Shown here: one piece after another, positions 9,423-18,010 of the stretch
Numbering within the stretch: the stretch's first letter is position 1
How the letters are laid out: each line of letters starts with the position of its first letter
Source of the DNA: Bradyrhizobium liaoningense
Lineage (GTDB): Bacteria > Pseudomonadota > Alphaproteobacteria > Rhizobiales > Xanthobacteraceae
DNA: 64,000 nt
Assembly (NCBI RefSeq): GCF_018130955.1
Contig: NZ_JAFCJM010000014.1
Coordinates: 62,001 to 126,000, forward strand
Direction: 5' to 3'
The notes under the pieces: generated by a model
The model's input: only the letters and a program-made list of their open reading frames with translations
What the model was told of the DNA's origin: nothing
Database searches by the model: none
Program-made: the position numbers and the translations under genes

Positions 9423-9730
9423 GCGCAAAACCTGGACGTCCGCCTGCTCATCTGCCTGCCGATTCGGTCCGCTCTCGGGGGTCTCCCACGTCCACAGAAA
9501 TAGTATGCCAAATTTGCGACACAACGTCCCCGACGAAAGAAGGGCTTCTCCGGAAGGACAAGAAAGTGTCGAATTTACATGAGCAAATGAGCATGAGGCA
9601 GTTGCGGGCCTTTTTGGTTCCACTGGACTAGCAATCATCTGCACCCGCCAGTATGGTCCGCGGCCTCTTGAACGATGCCGCGTCAGTTGGTTGTGTTCTG
9701 ACGCCCTTTGCCACCCCAGGATGAGTTCCG

Positions 9731-9976
9731 ATGTCCGACCATGTCGTCCCGCACTTCCACAACGATGCCGGGGTTTCCGTCATCGAGATCGGCTCGCAGG
9801 AGTTCATGTGCGTGGGCGCCAATCCTCCGTTCGACCATCCGCACGTGTTCCTGGACCTCGGCAACGACAACGAGATTATCTGCCCGTACTGCTCGACGCT
9901 GTACCGCTTCGCGGCCGACCTGAAGGCCGGCGAAGCCCGTCCGCCGGAATGCGTCGTGAAGGACAAGGTCGCCTGA
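9731..9976 (+). CDS. Zinc-finger domain protein (zf-CHCC, NDUFS6-like)
   Basis: This 81-residue protein carries the CHCC zinc site of the family that includes the mitochondrial complex I subunit NDUFS6. The ligands are Cys27 in FMCVGAN, a His in DHPHVFLD (36 or 38), and Cys51 and Cys54 in ICPYCSTLYRF. Alphaproteobacterial members are short and soluble, and may assist or belong to complex I (established for the mitochondrial protein; inference here). It stands alone before the monooxygenase. Confidence 0.88.
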   Translation: MSDHVVPHFHNDAGVSVIEIGSQEFMCVGANPPFDHPHVFLDLGNDNEIICPYCSTLYRFAADLKAGEARPPECVVKDKVA

Positions 9977-10009
9977 CCGCGGCCCAGATAGTCTGATAAT
10001 CCTCATCGG

Positions 10010-11212
10010 GTGGCGGTCTCCCGAACGATCTTCATTGCAGGCGCCGGTATCGGCGGATTGACGGCGGCGCTGGCGCTCGCCGCCAAGGGTTTTCGCGTCG
10101 TCGTGCTGGAGAAGGCCGAGCGGCTGGAGGAAGTCGGCGCCGGCCTGCAGCTCTCCCCCAACGCCAGCCGCATCCTGGTCGGGCTCGGACTGTCCGAGCG
10201 CCTGCGCTTACGCGCCGTGACGCCCGAGGCGGTCAGCATCATGAGCGCGCGGGCCGGCGGCGAATTGCTGCGCCTGCCGCTCGGAGAGGCCGCAGCGCTA
10301 GCGGCCGGCGCGCCCTATTGGGTGGTGCACCGGGCCGACCTCCAGGCCGCGTTGGCAGCGCAGGTTGCCGACCATCCCGATATCGAGCTGCGGCTGGGTG
10401 CGACCTTCGAGGACGTGGCGGCCCACGCCCGGGGGCTGACCGTGGTCCACCGCATCGGCAATTCCCGCCGGAACGACGTCGCCAGCGTGCTCATCGGCGC
10501 CGACGGTATCTGGTCGACGGTGCGCCAACATCTGTTTCCCGAGGTGCAGCCGCAATTCTCCGGCCTAATCGCCTGGCGCGGCACGTTCGAGGCCAGGCAA
10601 CTGCCGAAGGAATACACCTCCCGCCGGGTCCAGCTCTGGATGGGCCCCGGCGCCCATCTGGTCGCCTATCCCATCGCGGGCGGTCGCCAGATCAACGTGG
10701 TCGCCATCGTGCCGGGGACCTGGAACAGGCCGGGCTGGAGCACGCCCGGCGACCCCTTCGAGCTGATGGAGGCCTTCCTCGCACAACGCTGGCCGGGCCC
10801 GGCGCGGATGATGCTCACGGCGGTCGATAGCTGGCGCAAATGGGCGCTGTTCGGCGTGCCCGAAGGCTGCGAATGGAGCAAGGGCTCGATCGCGCTGCTG
10901 GGCGATGCCGTGCACGCCATGCTGCCCTTTGCCGCGCAAGGCGCCGGCATGGCGATCGAGGATGCCGCCGTGCTGGCGCAGCATCTTGCCGGCAACGCGA
11001 CCGAGAGCGCCGCTGAGATCGCGGCCGCGCTAAAGCAATATGGCCGCGCCCGCCGCGCGCGCGTGAGGCAGGTTCAGCGCACGGCGCGGCAGCAGGGCCA
11101 GATCTATCACCTCACCGGCCCCTTGGCGCTGGCGCGCGATCTCGCGATCCGCGCGCTGGGGCCGGAGCGCATGCTGGCGCGGCAGGACTGGATCTACGGC
11201 TGGAAACTTTGA
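10010..11212 (+). CDS. FAD-dependent monooxygenase (salicylate hydroxylase-like)
   Basis: This 400-residue group A flavin monooxygenase has an FAD site at the N-terminus (IAGAGIGGLTAALALA), a middle segment ADGIWSTVRQHLFP and the second FAD motif GDAVHAMLPFAAQGAGMAIE. These features place it with aromatic hydroxylases of the UbiH/NahG type. The native substrate is not identifiable and there are no aromatic-ring genes nearby. The start is a GTG at 10010, only a few codons before the FAD motif; the in-frame region upstream contains stops. The ribosome site is weak. Confidence 0.87.
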   Translation: MAVSRTIFIAGAGIGGLTAALALAAKGFRVVVLEKAERLEEVGAGLQLSPNASRILVGLGLSERLRLRAVTPEAVSIMSARAGGELLRLPLGEAAALAAGAPYWVVHRADLQAALAAQVADHPDIELRLGATFEDVAAHARGLTVVHRIGNSRRNDVASVLIGADGIWSTVRQHLFPEVQPQFSGLIAWRGTFEARQLPKEYTSRRVQLWMGPGAHLVAYPIAGGRQINVVAIVPGTWNRPGWSTPGDPFELMEAFLAQRWPGPARMMLTAVDSWRKWALFGVPEGCEWSKGSIALLGDAVHAMLPFAAQGAGMAIEDAAVLAQHLAGNATESAAEIAAALKQYGRARRARVRQVQRTARQQGQIYHLTGPLALARDLAIRALGPERMLARQDWIYGWKL

Positions 11213-11235
11213 GGCGCGCTAAAGCCCTTATCTTG

Positions 11236-11290
11236 TTTGACGCGCTTTCTTGACGCGAACCGGTATCCACTTCGCTTGAAAACGCTCTAG
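11236..11290. repeat. Dispersed palindromic repeat (ACCGGTATCCACTTCGC type)
   Basis: The segment reads GACGCG...GCGAACCGGTATCCACTTCGC...AACGCTCTAG. I recognise this as a short dispersed repeat widespread in Bradyrhizobium and relatives. It overlaps the stop codon of the lipoprotein gene. A related but distinct copy lies at 11771-11850, so the two repeats bracket that gene. Confidence 0.6.
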
Positions 11291-11736
11291 TAAACCGCGC
11301 TGCCTGACTTCGATGCCGGCTGCGGCCGCGACGCGCTGGCGGGCGCGATGACGGGCGGCGTGGGCGGCCCGCCCGCAGTCGCAGCGCCCGGCACAGATTC
11401 GCGGCATCGGTTCTTGCGCCATGCCTCCTCGGCAAAATGCCTTTGCCCCTGCACCGCCACATAGTCGTTGCGATAGGCCATCTCGGAAACGACAGCCCCG
11501 CCGACTCCGGTCTGGGCCTTGTCCATCAGCTTCTGCAAATCGGCCGTTCGCGTAGCCAGCGTCTTGCGCTCGCCCTCGAGCTGCTTGCAGTCCCACAGCT
11601 CGTATTTGCCGGGATCGGCGAAGGCCGGGCTGATCGTGTCGCCGACGCTGGCGCAGCCGGACAGCGCTGCGCCGGAGGCCAGCAGCACGAAGACTGCGCA
11701 GCACGCGCGCAGGCGATGGGAATTCGAAACAAACAT
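11287..11736 (-). CDS. Small lipoprotein, function unknown
   Basis: This 149-residue protein starts with a basic region and a hydrophobic core, ending in a lipobox ALSGC (Cys28). It is predicted to be exported and lipid-anchored. The mature part has two further Cys residues (WDCKQLEGER and KNRCRESV) that could form a disulfide, a helical middle section and a Pro/Ala-rich tail. I do not recognise a named family. It is bracketed by two dispersed repeats and its stop codon falls inside one of them. Confidence 0.75.
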   Translation of the reverse strand: MFVSNSHRLRACCAVFVLLASGAALSGCASVGDTISPAFADPGKYELWDCKQLEGERKTLATRTADLQKLMDKAQTGVGGAVVSEMAYRNDYVAVQGQRHFAEEAWRKNRCRESVPGAATAGGPPTPPVIAPASASRPQPASKSGSAVY

Positions 11737-11770
11737 GCCGGAGTGATAGTCCCCTTGAATTGAGAATGCC

Positions 11771-11850
11771 TAAAGCGCTTCGCGCTTTAGGTCATTCTTG
11801 GAGCATGATCTCTTCGAAAAACCGGTGCCCACTTTTTGGATCATGCTCTA
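11771..11850. repeat. Dispersed palindromic repeat (GAGCATGATC type)
   Basis: Two nested inverted repeats are visible: TAAAGCGC...GCGCTTTA (11771-11789), and GAGCATGATC (11801-11810) with GATCATGCTC (11839-11848) around AAAACCGGTGCCCACTTTTT. This is a familiar dispersed palindrome of Bradyrhizobium-type genomes. It lies between the lipoprotein promoter side and the tRNA-Leu gene. Confidence 0.65.
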
Positions 11851-11984
11851 AGCAAGCCCAGGTGTCCGGATTGAGGCTTTGCCTTGCGGCGCGCCCTCGC
11901 TTAAGGAAGAAGCGCCTTTCCGGTCCAAGAAAGCCAATTCCTCAGGCCGGAAAACGCGTTAAGTCTTTGATCTCGTTAGATCAA

Positions 11985-12073
11985 GCGGGCATGGCGGAAT
12001 TGGTAGACGCAAGGGACTTAAAATCCCTCGGTGCGAAAGCGCTGTGCCGGTTCGACTCCGGCTGCCCGCACCA
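11985..12073 (+). tRNA. tRNA-Leu (anticodon TAA)
   Basis: The acceptor stem GCGGGCA pairs with TGCCCGC, followed by encoded ACCA. The D arm contains GGAATTGGTAGACGC. The anticodon stem GGGA/TCCC encloses CTTAAAA with anticodon TAA. A long variable arm (class II) and the T arm GCCGGTTCGACTCCGGC are present. All arms pair, so this is a functional tRNA-Leu. A short palindrome CCATCACGGTGATGG overlaps the CCA end. Confidence 0.97.
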
Positions 12074-12384
12074 TCACGGTGATGGACACTTCAAACCACG
12101 GACTGAGCCGCATCCGCGCGGCGCGTATCTCGCCAAGGGCTTTGCTTCTGCCTCGAAAAGGCGCGCAGGGGAGACCGCGGTCGGCATCAACGGTCACCCA
12201 CATATTCCGCAAATCAGAAATTCCATCAATCGGATAACCTGGATCGAGGAGCCTGACACGAATTTCGGGCCGAACCGGAACGAAGGCCGCAATTCCGCCT
12301 GCATGACGCGACGGAGGAACAACGCGCTGCCCCATCCGTTGACCCGGCACGAAGCCGTCATTCACGCCTCGTACGGACGCAGCG
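12074..12384. other. Non-coding stretch after tRNA-Leu
   Basis: This 311-base region contains only a short open frame (51 codons from 12082) with no ribosome site or family likeness. I see no gene, no convincing terminator and no integrase remnant next to the tRNA. Confidence 0.4.
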
Positions 12385-12819
12385 ATGAAATTCAGATGCC
12401 TCAAGGACGCTCCGGCGCGCATCTTCGTGCTGGTGCTCGACCCCGGCGAGGAAGCTTTCCACGCGATCACCGAGTTCGCCAATCGCGAGCGCATCACGGG
12501 CGCGTCGGTTACCGCCATCGGCGCGTTCTCGCAAGCCAAGGTCGGCTGGTTCGACCTCGCAAAGAAGCAATACAAGCCGATCGATGTGGGCGAGCAATGC
12601 GAAGTGCTGAGCCTGCTCGGCGATCTCGCCGAGGGCGACGACGGCAAGGCCAGTCTGCATCTGCATGCGGTGCTCGGGCTCAGGGACGGCTCCGTCCGCG
12701 GCGGCCATCTTCTCTCGGGCACCGTCCAGCCGACGCTCGAAGTCACGATTGCGGAGACCGCCGCGCATCTGCGCCGCAGGAAGCGCGAGGATCTCGGTAT
12801 CGCGCTGATCAAGCTGTGA
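12385..12819 (+). CDS. PPC/DUF296 domain protein (putative DNA-binding)
   Basis: This 144-residue protein is a single PPC (DUF296) domain, the same domain that follows AT-hooks in plant AHL proteins. Visible marks are the strand start IFVLVLDPGEEAF, the metal-site-like SLHLHAVLG, and the conserved GGHLLSGTVQPTLEV near the end. Bacterial stand-alone members form trimers; their role is unclear. There is no AT-hook here. It is not clearly in an operon. Confidence 0.87.
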   Translation: MKFRCLKDAPARIFVLVLDPGEEAFHAITEFANRERITGASVTAIGAFSQAKVGWFDLAKKQYKPIDVGEQCEVLSLLGDLAEGDDGKASLHLHAVLGLRDGSVRGGHLLSGTVQPTLEVTIAETAAHLRRRKREDLGIALIKL

Positions 12820-12899
12820 CGAGACTCTGTGCCGCACAACGCAGACCCGATCGACGCGATGACACTCAGGGGAGGCAACAGGCCCTTCATCTACGATCG

Positions 12900-13775
12900 T
12901 CATTCGCTTCTCAGCTCCTCCTGCAAGAACTCGATGAAGCGCTGTGTCTTGGCGGGAAGCAGCCGTGTTTCCGTGACGGCATAGACCGAGGACGGATGCC
13001 CCCGCCAGGCGGACAGGATGCTCACGAGGCGACCGGCCTGGAGGTCTTCGGCAACCACACGCTCGGGAAGAAAGGCGATGCCCATTCCGAGGGTCGTCAG
13101 CCGCCGGATCATGGCGACGCTGTTGCAGGCGAAACGACTGCCGACCTTCGCTTCGAAAGCTTCTGATCCTGAATACAGCGCCCAGCTCGCCAGCGTGTGC
13201 ATGGTGAGGCATTGCCGCCCCTCGAGCTCCGCGGGGTGGGCGGGAATGCCGTCGCGGGCGAGATATTCGGGCGCAGCGTAGAGCTCGGCCGACACCCTGG
13301 CGATCACCCGCGCGATGAGGTTCGGCGATTCCGGCTTGGCCATGCGGATGGCGAGGTCGAAGGGCTCGGCTACCAGATCGACGTTGCGCGGCGTGAGGTC
13401 GAACTCGAACGCAAGACCCGGATAGAGCGTTGCGAATCTCGGCAGCAGCGGCGCGACATAGGTCGTCGCGAAATCGACCGGCATCGACACGCGCAACGTC
13501 CCGGTCGGCTGCGCGACCATCTCGCCGAGCTGTTCATGGGCAAGCCGGGCTTCCTCGACAATCCGCTTGCTGCGCTCGAAGTAGATCTGGCCCGCCTCCG
13601 TCAGCTCCAGGCGCCTCGTGGTCCGGTGCAGGAGCCGCAGGCCAATCTCTTTCTCGAGCAGGCTGATGCGGCGCGACAGCGTGGAGTTGGGCATGTCCAG
13701 CGCTTCGGCGGCGCGGCTAAAACTGTTGGCCTTCACCACCTCCACGAACAGAGCCATGTCGTTCAGCAGTTCCAT
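12900..13775 (-). CDS. LysR-family transcriptional regulator
   Basis: This 291-residue protein has an N-terminal winged HTH (residues 1-60, with NSFSRAAEALDMPNSTLSRR) and a C-terminal substrate-binding domain. It is divergent from an Old Yellow Enzyme and SDR pair, with 95 bases between the starts, the usual layout of a LysR regulator and its targets. It probably senses an electrophile or a related metabolite and acts on the shared promoter (inference). Confidence 0.93.
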   Translation of the reverse strand: MELLNDMALFVEVVKANSFSRAAEALDMPNSTLSRRISLLEKEIGLRLLHRTTRRLELTEAGQIYFERSKRIVEEARLAHEQLGEMVAQPTGTLRVSMPVDFATTYVAPLLPRFATLYPGLAFEFDLTPRNVDLVAEPFDLAIRMAKPESPNLIARVIARVSAELYAAPEYLARDGIPAHPAELEGRQCLTMHTLASWALYSGSEAFEAKVGSRFACNSVAMIRRLTTLGMGIAFLPERVVAEDLQAGRLVSILSAWRGHPSSVYAVTETRLLPAKTQRFIEFLQEELRSE

Positions 13776-13793
13776 GCCGATATTGCCATATAC

Positions 13794-13827
13794 GGAATAA
13801 TCAATTCCATTATACCGGATTTATTCC
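13794..13827. promoter_or_regulatory. Inverted repeat in LysR / Old Yellow Enzyme divergent promoter
   Basis: GGAATAA (13794-13800) and TTATTCC (13821-13827) form a perfect inverted repeat with a 20-base spacer. The spacer is AT-rich (ATTCCATTATACC), standing out from GC-rich surroundings. It is a candidate operator of the adjacent LysR protein, or overlaps the promoter. This is inference from position and symmetry. Confidence 0.45.
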
Positions 13828-13870
13828 ACGAGGGGAATTCCTATCCTTTCGCCAACAGAAAGGAAGGCTC

Positions 13871-14953
13871 ATGCAATCGCTCTTCAACCCCGTGCGGCTC
13901 GGCAAGGTCGACATTCTCAATCGTTTCGTGATGGCGCCGATGACGCGGTCTCGCGCGAATGCGGACGGCTCGCCCGGCAGCCTCACCGCGACCTACTACG
14001 CGCAACGGGCCAATGCCGGGCTCATCATCACCGAGGGTGTCTTTCCGTCCGCCGACGGCAAGGGATACGTCCGCACGCCGGGCATCGAGACCGAGGCGCA
14101 GATCGCCGGATGGAGGGCCGTGACGACGGCGGTTCACGATGCCGGTGGCCGCATCTTCATGCAGTTGATGCACACCGGGCGCATCTCGCATCCCCTGCTG
14201 CAACCGGAGGGAAAGGCGCCGGTCGCGCCGTCGGCGATCCGCCCGCAGGGGCAGTCCTGGACCGATGAAGGCCAAAAGGATTTTGTCACGCCTCGCGCCC
14301 TTACCACCGATGAAGTGAAGGACGTCATCGCCGCTTACCGGCGCGCGACCAGGAATGCCCTCGCCGCCGGGTTCGACGGTGTCGAACTGCACGGCGCCAC
14401 CGGCTATCTGCCGGAGCAATTTTTGTCGTCCGGCACCAACCGCCGCACCGACGCCTATGGCGGCTCGCTGGAAAACCGCGCGCGCTTCATCCTGGAAACG
14501 CTTGCCGCCATGATCGAAGAAGCCGGCCCGGGCCGCGTCGGCCTGAAGATCTCGCCGGACATGAACTTCAACGACATCAAGGACGACGCGCCGGAGGAAA
14601 CCTACGGCTACCTCGTCGCGCATCTCAACGCGAAGGACATGGCTTATCTGCATGTCGCGCTGTTCGGGACAACGAAGGACTATCACGCCTTGCTGCGTCC
14701 ACGCTTTGGCGGCGCCTACATCGTTGGCGGCGGCCTCACCAGGGATTCGGCCGAGCCGCTCCTGAGAGAAGGCAAGGCCGACGCCGTCGCATTCGGCAGT
14801 TCGTTCCTCGCCAATCCCGATCTTCCCGAACGCTTCCGCCGCAATGCGCCGCTGAATCAGCCCGACCGCGCGACGTTCTATACGCCGGGCGCGAACGGCT
14901 ACACCGACTATCCTACCTTGGCCCAATCGTCGGGCCAGGCGGCCGCGCGCTGA
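13871..14953 (+). CDS. Alkene reductase, Old Yellow Enzyme family
   Basis: This 360-residue FMN enzyme of the NemA/OYE type reduces activated C=C bonds with NAD(P)H. Visible marks are FVMAPMTRSRA (residues 18-28), the substrate region HTGRISHP, the catalytic segment VELHGATGYLPEQFLS, and the phosphate-binding AYIVGGGLT. The usual His-x-x-Asn pair appears as HGAT, where Thr takes the place of Asn; this is worth noting but not unique. An SDR gene follows after 15 bases, so they form an operon divergent from LysR. Confidence 0.92.
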   Translation: MQSLFNPVRLGKVDILNRFVMAPMTRSRANADGSPGSLTATYYAQRANAGLIITEGVFPSADGKGYVRTPGIETEAQIAGWRAVTTAVHDAGGRIFMQLMHTGRISHPLLQPEGKAPVAPSAIRPQGQSWTDEGQKDFVTPRALTTDEVKDVIAAYRRATRNALAAGFDGVELHGATGYLPEQFLSSGTNRRTDAYGGSLENRARFILETLAAMIEEAGPGRVGLKISPDMNFNDIKDDAPEETYGYLVAHLNAKDMAYLHVALFGTTKDYHALLRPRFGGAYIVGGGLTRDSAEPLLREGKADAVAFGSSFLANPDLPERFRRNAPLNQPDRATFYTPGANGYTDYPTLAQSSGQAAAR

Positions 14954-14968
14954 CGGAGATTCACAGAG

Positions 14969-15859
14969 ATGAAGCGTGATCCCTCCATTCGCCTGTCGCC
15001 CGTCGACGTGAAGACACTGGACCTGAAAGGCCTCAAGGTCGCGATCATCGGCGGGACCGGCGGCATCGGCAGAGCGCTGGCCCTGTCGCTTGCCGCACAG
15101 GGCGCCCACGTGCTGGTGGTCGGCCAGACCTTTCGCGACGCGGCTGTGCCGGGCATCGCATTCATGAAAGCCGATCTCAGCCTGATGAAGGAGGCGCAGC
15201 GCGTGGCCCGCGAACTTCCAGCGGAGACGCTGGACATCGTCGTCATGACCACGGGCGTGATGGCAGGCCCGAAGCGCGAGGTGACGGGCGAAGCGATCGA
15301 GCGCGATCTGGCGGTCAGCTATCTCAGCCGGCACGTGATCCTGAAGCAGATTGCGGCGCGCCTGGGGACCGGACGATCCAACGCGAGCATGAAGCCCCGC
15401 GTGTTCGTGATGGGTTTCCCGGGCAGCGGCCAGGCCGGTGACGTCGGTGACCTCAATTCCGAAAAGAGCTATGGGCGCTGGAAAGCGCATATGAACACGG
15501 TTGCCGGCAACGAGGCCATCGTGCTCGATGCGCGCGACCGATATCCGCGCATCGACGCGTTCGGCCTCAACCCCGGTTTCGTGAAGACCGACATTCGCGC
15601 CAATTTGTTCGGCTGGAAATGGCTGCGCGGGATCGTCGAGGCGTTGACGAGCGTCACGACCCTCGCGCCCGATGTCTATGCAGAGCGCATCGTCCCACTC
15701 CTCGTGTCATCAGACATCCAGGGACGCAGCGGCGCCATGTTCAACAACAAGGCCGAAGCCATCCTCCCAAGTCCCAAGCTGGTCGATCCGACCTATCGAA
15801 GCGCCGTGCTCGCAGCTTCAGATGTGCTGCTCGAACGCGTTCTCGGACCGTCGACATGA
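14969..15859 (+). CDS. Short-chain dehydrogenase/reductase
   Basis: This 296-residue SDR has the cofactor motif IGGTGGIGRA (about residues 27-36) and an active-site YGRWK, giving the YxxxK pair. The region VVMTTGVMAG replaces the usual NNAG. It resembles fungal and retinol-dehydrogenase-like SDRs with an extended C-terminus (ASDVLLERVLGPST). It is co-transcribed with the OYE gene and may act on the same substrate series. Confidence 0.88.
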   Translation: MKRDPSIRLSPVDVKTLDLKGLKVAIIGGTGGIGRALALSLAAQGAHVLVVGQTFRDAAVPGIAFMKADLSLMKEAQRVARELPAETLDIVVMTTGVMAGPKREVTGEAIERDLAVSYLSRHVILKQIAARLGTGRSNASMKPRVFVMGFPGSGQAGDVGDLNSEKSYGRWKAHMNTVAGNEAIVLDARDRYPRIDAFGLNPGFVKTDIRANLFGWKWLRGIVEALTSVTTLAPDVYAERIVPLLVSSDIQGRSGAMFNNKAEAILPSPKLVDPTYRSAVLAASDVLLERVLGPST

Positions 15860-16058
15860 GCGGCCGATTCCAGGCGCGACAAGATTGGCACGCGAGGCGC
15901 CGCGCTCACCTTTTCGTGTCTGCCGGGGGGCTGCCTGGAATGAGCCGCGCGCTTCCCCAACTTGGCCGCGTTTCTGTCAACGAAATGCGCGATATGTTTT
16001 GCAAGAGCTAACCATCCCGGCGAGCCCTTTGCCGTGCTCTGAGAGCGGAGTGTATCTG

Positions 16059-16319
16059 GTGGATGTTGTTGTACTCCTGATTCTTCTCGTGATGGCGTAC
16101 GCCGCGGGCTACCTCACCCGCGCCCACATCTCGCGCATGCGACACGACCAGGCGCGCAGGTGGAAGGACCACAGGGAACCGGAGTCGCCGCAGCCAGCAA
16201 ATGCGAATGAAGTGATGCCTCAGGGCCAAGCAACGCCCGCGGGGCTCGGCGATCTCGGGCCAATGCTCGACCGATGGGAGCGCAGAGCGCGGGCGCGCTT
16301 GCTGCACGCCTCGGCCTGA
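16059..16319 (+). CDS. Small single-pass membrane protein, unknown
   Basis: The frame gives 86 residues from a GTG at 16059. GGAG lies 8 bases upstream. A membrane segment covers residues 2-18 (VVVLLILLVMAYAAGYL), followed by a charged soluble part ending RWERRARARLLHASA. No family is recognised. The frame is open further upstream, but the ribosome site and hydrophobic start favour this beginning. Confidence 0.5.
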   Translation: MDVVVLLILLVMAYAAGYLTRAHISRMRHDQARRWKDHREPESPQPANANEVMPQGQATPAGLGDLGPMLDRWERRARARLLHASA

Positions 16320-16476
16320 TCGCGGGTCAGCCTCGGACCGGACCCGCCCAACCATCACGCCGCCGTCGCCGATTGTTGTCCGGTCGCCACGTCGCCTAGC
16401 TGCCATCCCGAAACGCCGCTTGTGCGGCGCAGCATGCGCGCTACAAGGTGTATGTCACTTGCAGCAAGGTTCTTTC

Positions 16477-17724
16477 GTGTCCGAGGTCAATGCCGACAAT
16501 TGGGTGTCCTCGGGACACCGCCCGATGGGATTTCCCGAATTCGTCGTGGTGATCGCCGCCATCATGGCGCTCAATCCGCTTGCGATGGACATGATGCTGC
16601 CGGCGCTGCCCAACATCGGCACCGCCTTCAAGATTCCCGTCGCCAATCATCTCCAGCTCGTGCTGTCGACCTTCCTGATCGGATTTGGCGTCGGCCAGTT
16701 CGTCATGGGCCCGCTGTCGGACCGGTTCGGACGGCGGCCGGTGCTGCTCGGCGGCATGACGGTCTATGCGATCGCGAGCGTGCTTGCGATCGCCGCGCCC
16801 TCCTTCGAGACGCTGCTGCTCGCCCGCGCGCTGCAGGGGCTAGGCACCTCGGCGACGCGCGTCATCGCCACCTCGATCGTGCGCGACTGTTATGTCGGCC
16901 GCCGCATGGCGAGCGTGATGTCGCTCGCCATGATGGTGTTCATCGCCGTGCCCGTGGTCGCGCCGTCCTTCGGCCAGGCGGTGCTGATGCTGACGCAATG
17001 GCGCGGCATCTTCGTCGTGCTGATGCTCTACGGGCTGCTCGCGCTGGCCTGGAGCGTGCTGCGGCTGCCGGAGACCTTGCCGGAGAGCGAACGCCGGTCG
17101 CTCGCGCCGGGCGAGGTGCTCGACGCCTTCAGGCAGACCATCACCAACCGCCAGACCATCGGCTATGCGCTCGCGGCCGGCGGTGTCATCGGCTCGCTGT
17201 TTGCCTATGTATTCTCGGCCCAGCAGGTCTTCGTCGGCATCTATCACCTCGGCCATTATTTCCCGCTCGCCTTTGCCGCAATCGCGGCCGGCACCGCCAT
17301 TGCCGCCTTCCTCAATGCGCGGTTGGTCGGGCGGCTCGGCATGCGCGTGATCTCGCATGGCGCGTTGACGCTCTACGCCGTCGTCGCGGGCGCGATGCTT
17401 CTTGCCGAGAGCCTGCATGCGCTGCCGCTGGCGCTGTTCCTCGTGCTGTCGGGACTGATGATGTTCTCCTTCGGCATGATGATCGCCAACTTCACCGCGC
17501 TCGCGATGGAGCCGCAGGGCCATATCGCCGGCACCGCCTCCTCGCTCTACGGCTCGATCACGACGCTGGTCGGAATCGCGATCGGAATCGTCATGGGCCA
17601 GAGTTTTGACGGCACGCTGCTGCCGTTCGCGACCGGCTTCTTCCTCTGCACGCTGGCATCGCTCGCGATCGTGCTGGTCGTGGAAAAGGGACGGCTGTTC
17701 CGGCCGCATCACCGCGCGACGTAA
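16477..17724 (+). CDS. Multidrug efflux MFS transporter, Bcr/CflA type
   Basis: The product has 12 predicted membrane spans, with the MFS loop-2 signature GPLSDRFGRRPVLLGG and the motif RALQGLGTSATRVIATSIVR of the Bcr/CflA (DHA1) drug-export subfamily. The start chosen is a GTG at 16477 with AAGG seven bases upstream (415 residues). An ATG at 16525 (MGFPEF) is the main alternative, and the frame also opens at 16420. The gene probably exports small hydrophobic drugs with proton uptake. Confidence 0.88.
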   Translation: MSEVNADNWVSSGHRPMGFPEFVVVIAAIMALNPLAMDMMLPALPNIGTAFKIPVANHLQLVLSTFLIGFGVGQFVMGPLSDRFGRRPVLLGGMTVYAIASVLAIAAPSFETLLLARALQGLGTSATRVIATSIVRDCYVGRRMASVMSLAMMVFIAVPVVAPSFGQAVLMLTQWRGIFVVLMLYGLLALAWSVLRLPETLPESERRSLAPGEVLDAFRQTITNRQTIGYALAAGGVIGSLFAYVFSAQQVFVGIYHLGHYFPLAFAAIAAGTAIAAFLNARLVGRLGMRVISHGALTLYAVVAGAMLLAESLHALPLALFLVLSGLMMFSFGMMIANFTALAMEPQGHIAGTASSLYGSITTLVGIAIGIVMGQSFDGTLLPFATGFFLCTLASLAIVLVVEKGRLFRPHHRAT

Positions 17725-17786
17725 GAGGCGCGCAGGAACTTCACTGCCGCCCCGATGTTGTCCTGCAGCAATCGGGAGACGGCGAG

Positions 17787-17921
17787 ATGGAATCCAAGAA
17801 CAGCAATCAAGAATCGCGCGAGCGCGACGACGCGCCGGAGCGTGGGTGTCGCACCCAGCCCGCGTTCAATCCGCCGTTTGCCGGCGAAGGGCTGGAGCAG
17901 GTGCGCGATCCGAACTGCTGA
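17787..17921 (+). CDS. Small hydrophilic ORF, unknown
   Basis: This 44-codon frame (MESKNSNQESRERDD... ending EQVRDPNC) has GGGAG eight bases before the ATG and is followed within 20 bases by a strong hairpin. It is polar and probably disordered. No family is recognised. Ribosome site and terminator position are the only support. Confidence 0.5.
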   Translation: MESKNSNQESRERDDAPERGCRTQPAFNPPFAGEGLEQVRDPNC

Positions 17922-17940
17922 CGACGGTCACTGAAACAAG

Positions 17941-17970
17941 AACGGCGCCGCTTATGACAGCGGCGCCGTT
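17941..17970. terminator. Hairpin between convergent genes
   Basis: A perfect 12-base inverted repeat AACGGCGCCGCT / AGCGGCGCCGTT encloses a 6-base loop. It lies between the small ORF and the convergent substrate-binding protein gene, so it could stop transcription both ways. No strong U-tract follows. Confidence 0.65.
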
Positions 17971-18010
17971 CGACGTTTGAGAGCGGATGAAGCCGCGCGG
18001 AAGCCGCGCC

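Noticed and set aside
11985-12384. tRNA-Leu as an integration site of a genomic island
   Set aside because: No integrase, no duplicated tRNA 3' end and ordinary genes follow.
11760-13166. 468-codon plus-strand frame crossing tRNA-Leu
   Set aside because: It runs through a repeat, a functional tRNA and the PPC-domain gene in another frame.
13841-15490. 549-codon minus-strand frame opposite the OYE and SDR genes
   Set aside because: It spans two well-supported genes on the other strand and has random-looking composition.
16322-16347. GCGGGTC / GACCCGC inverted repeat as a terminator
   Set aside because: Only seven bases with a 12-base loop and no U-tract; too weak to call.
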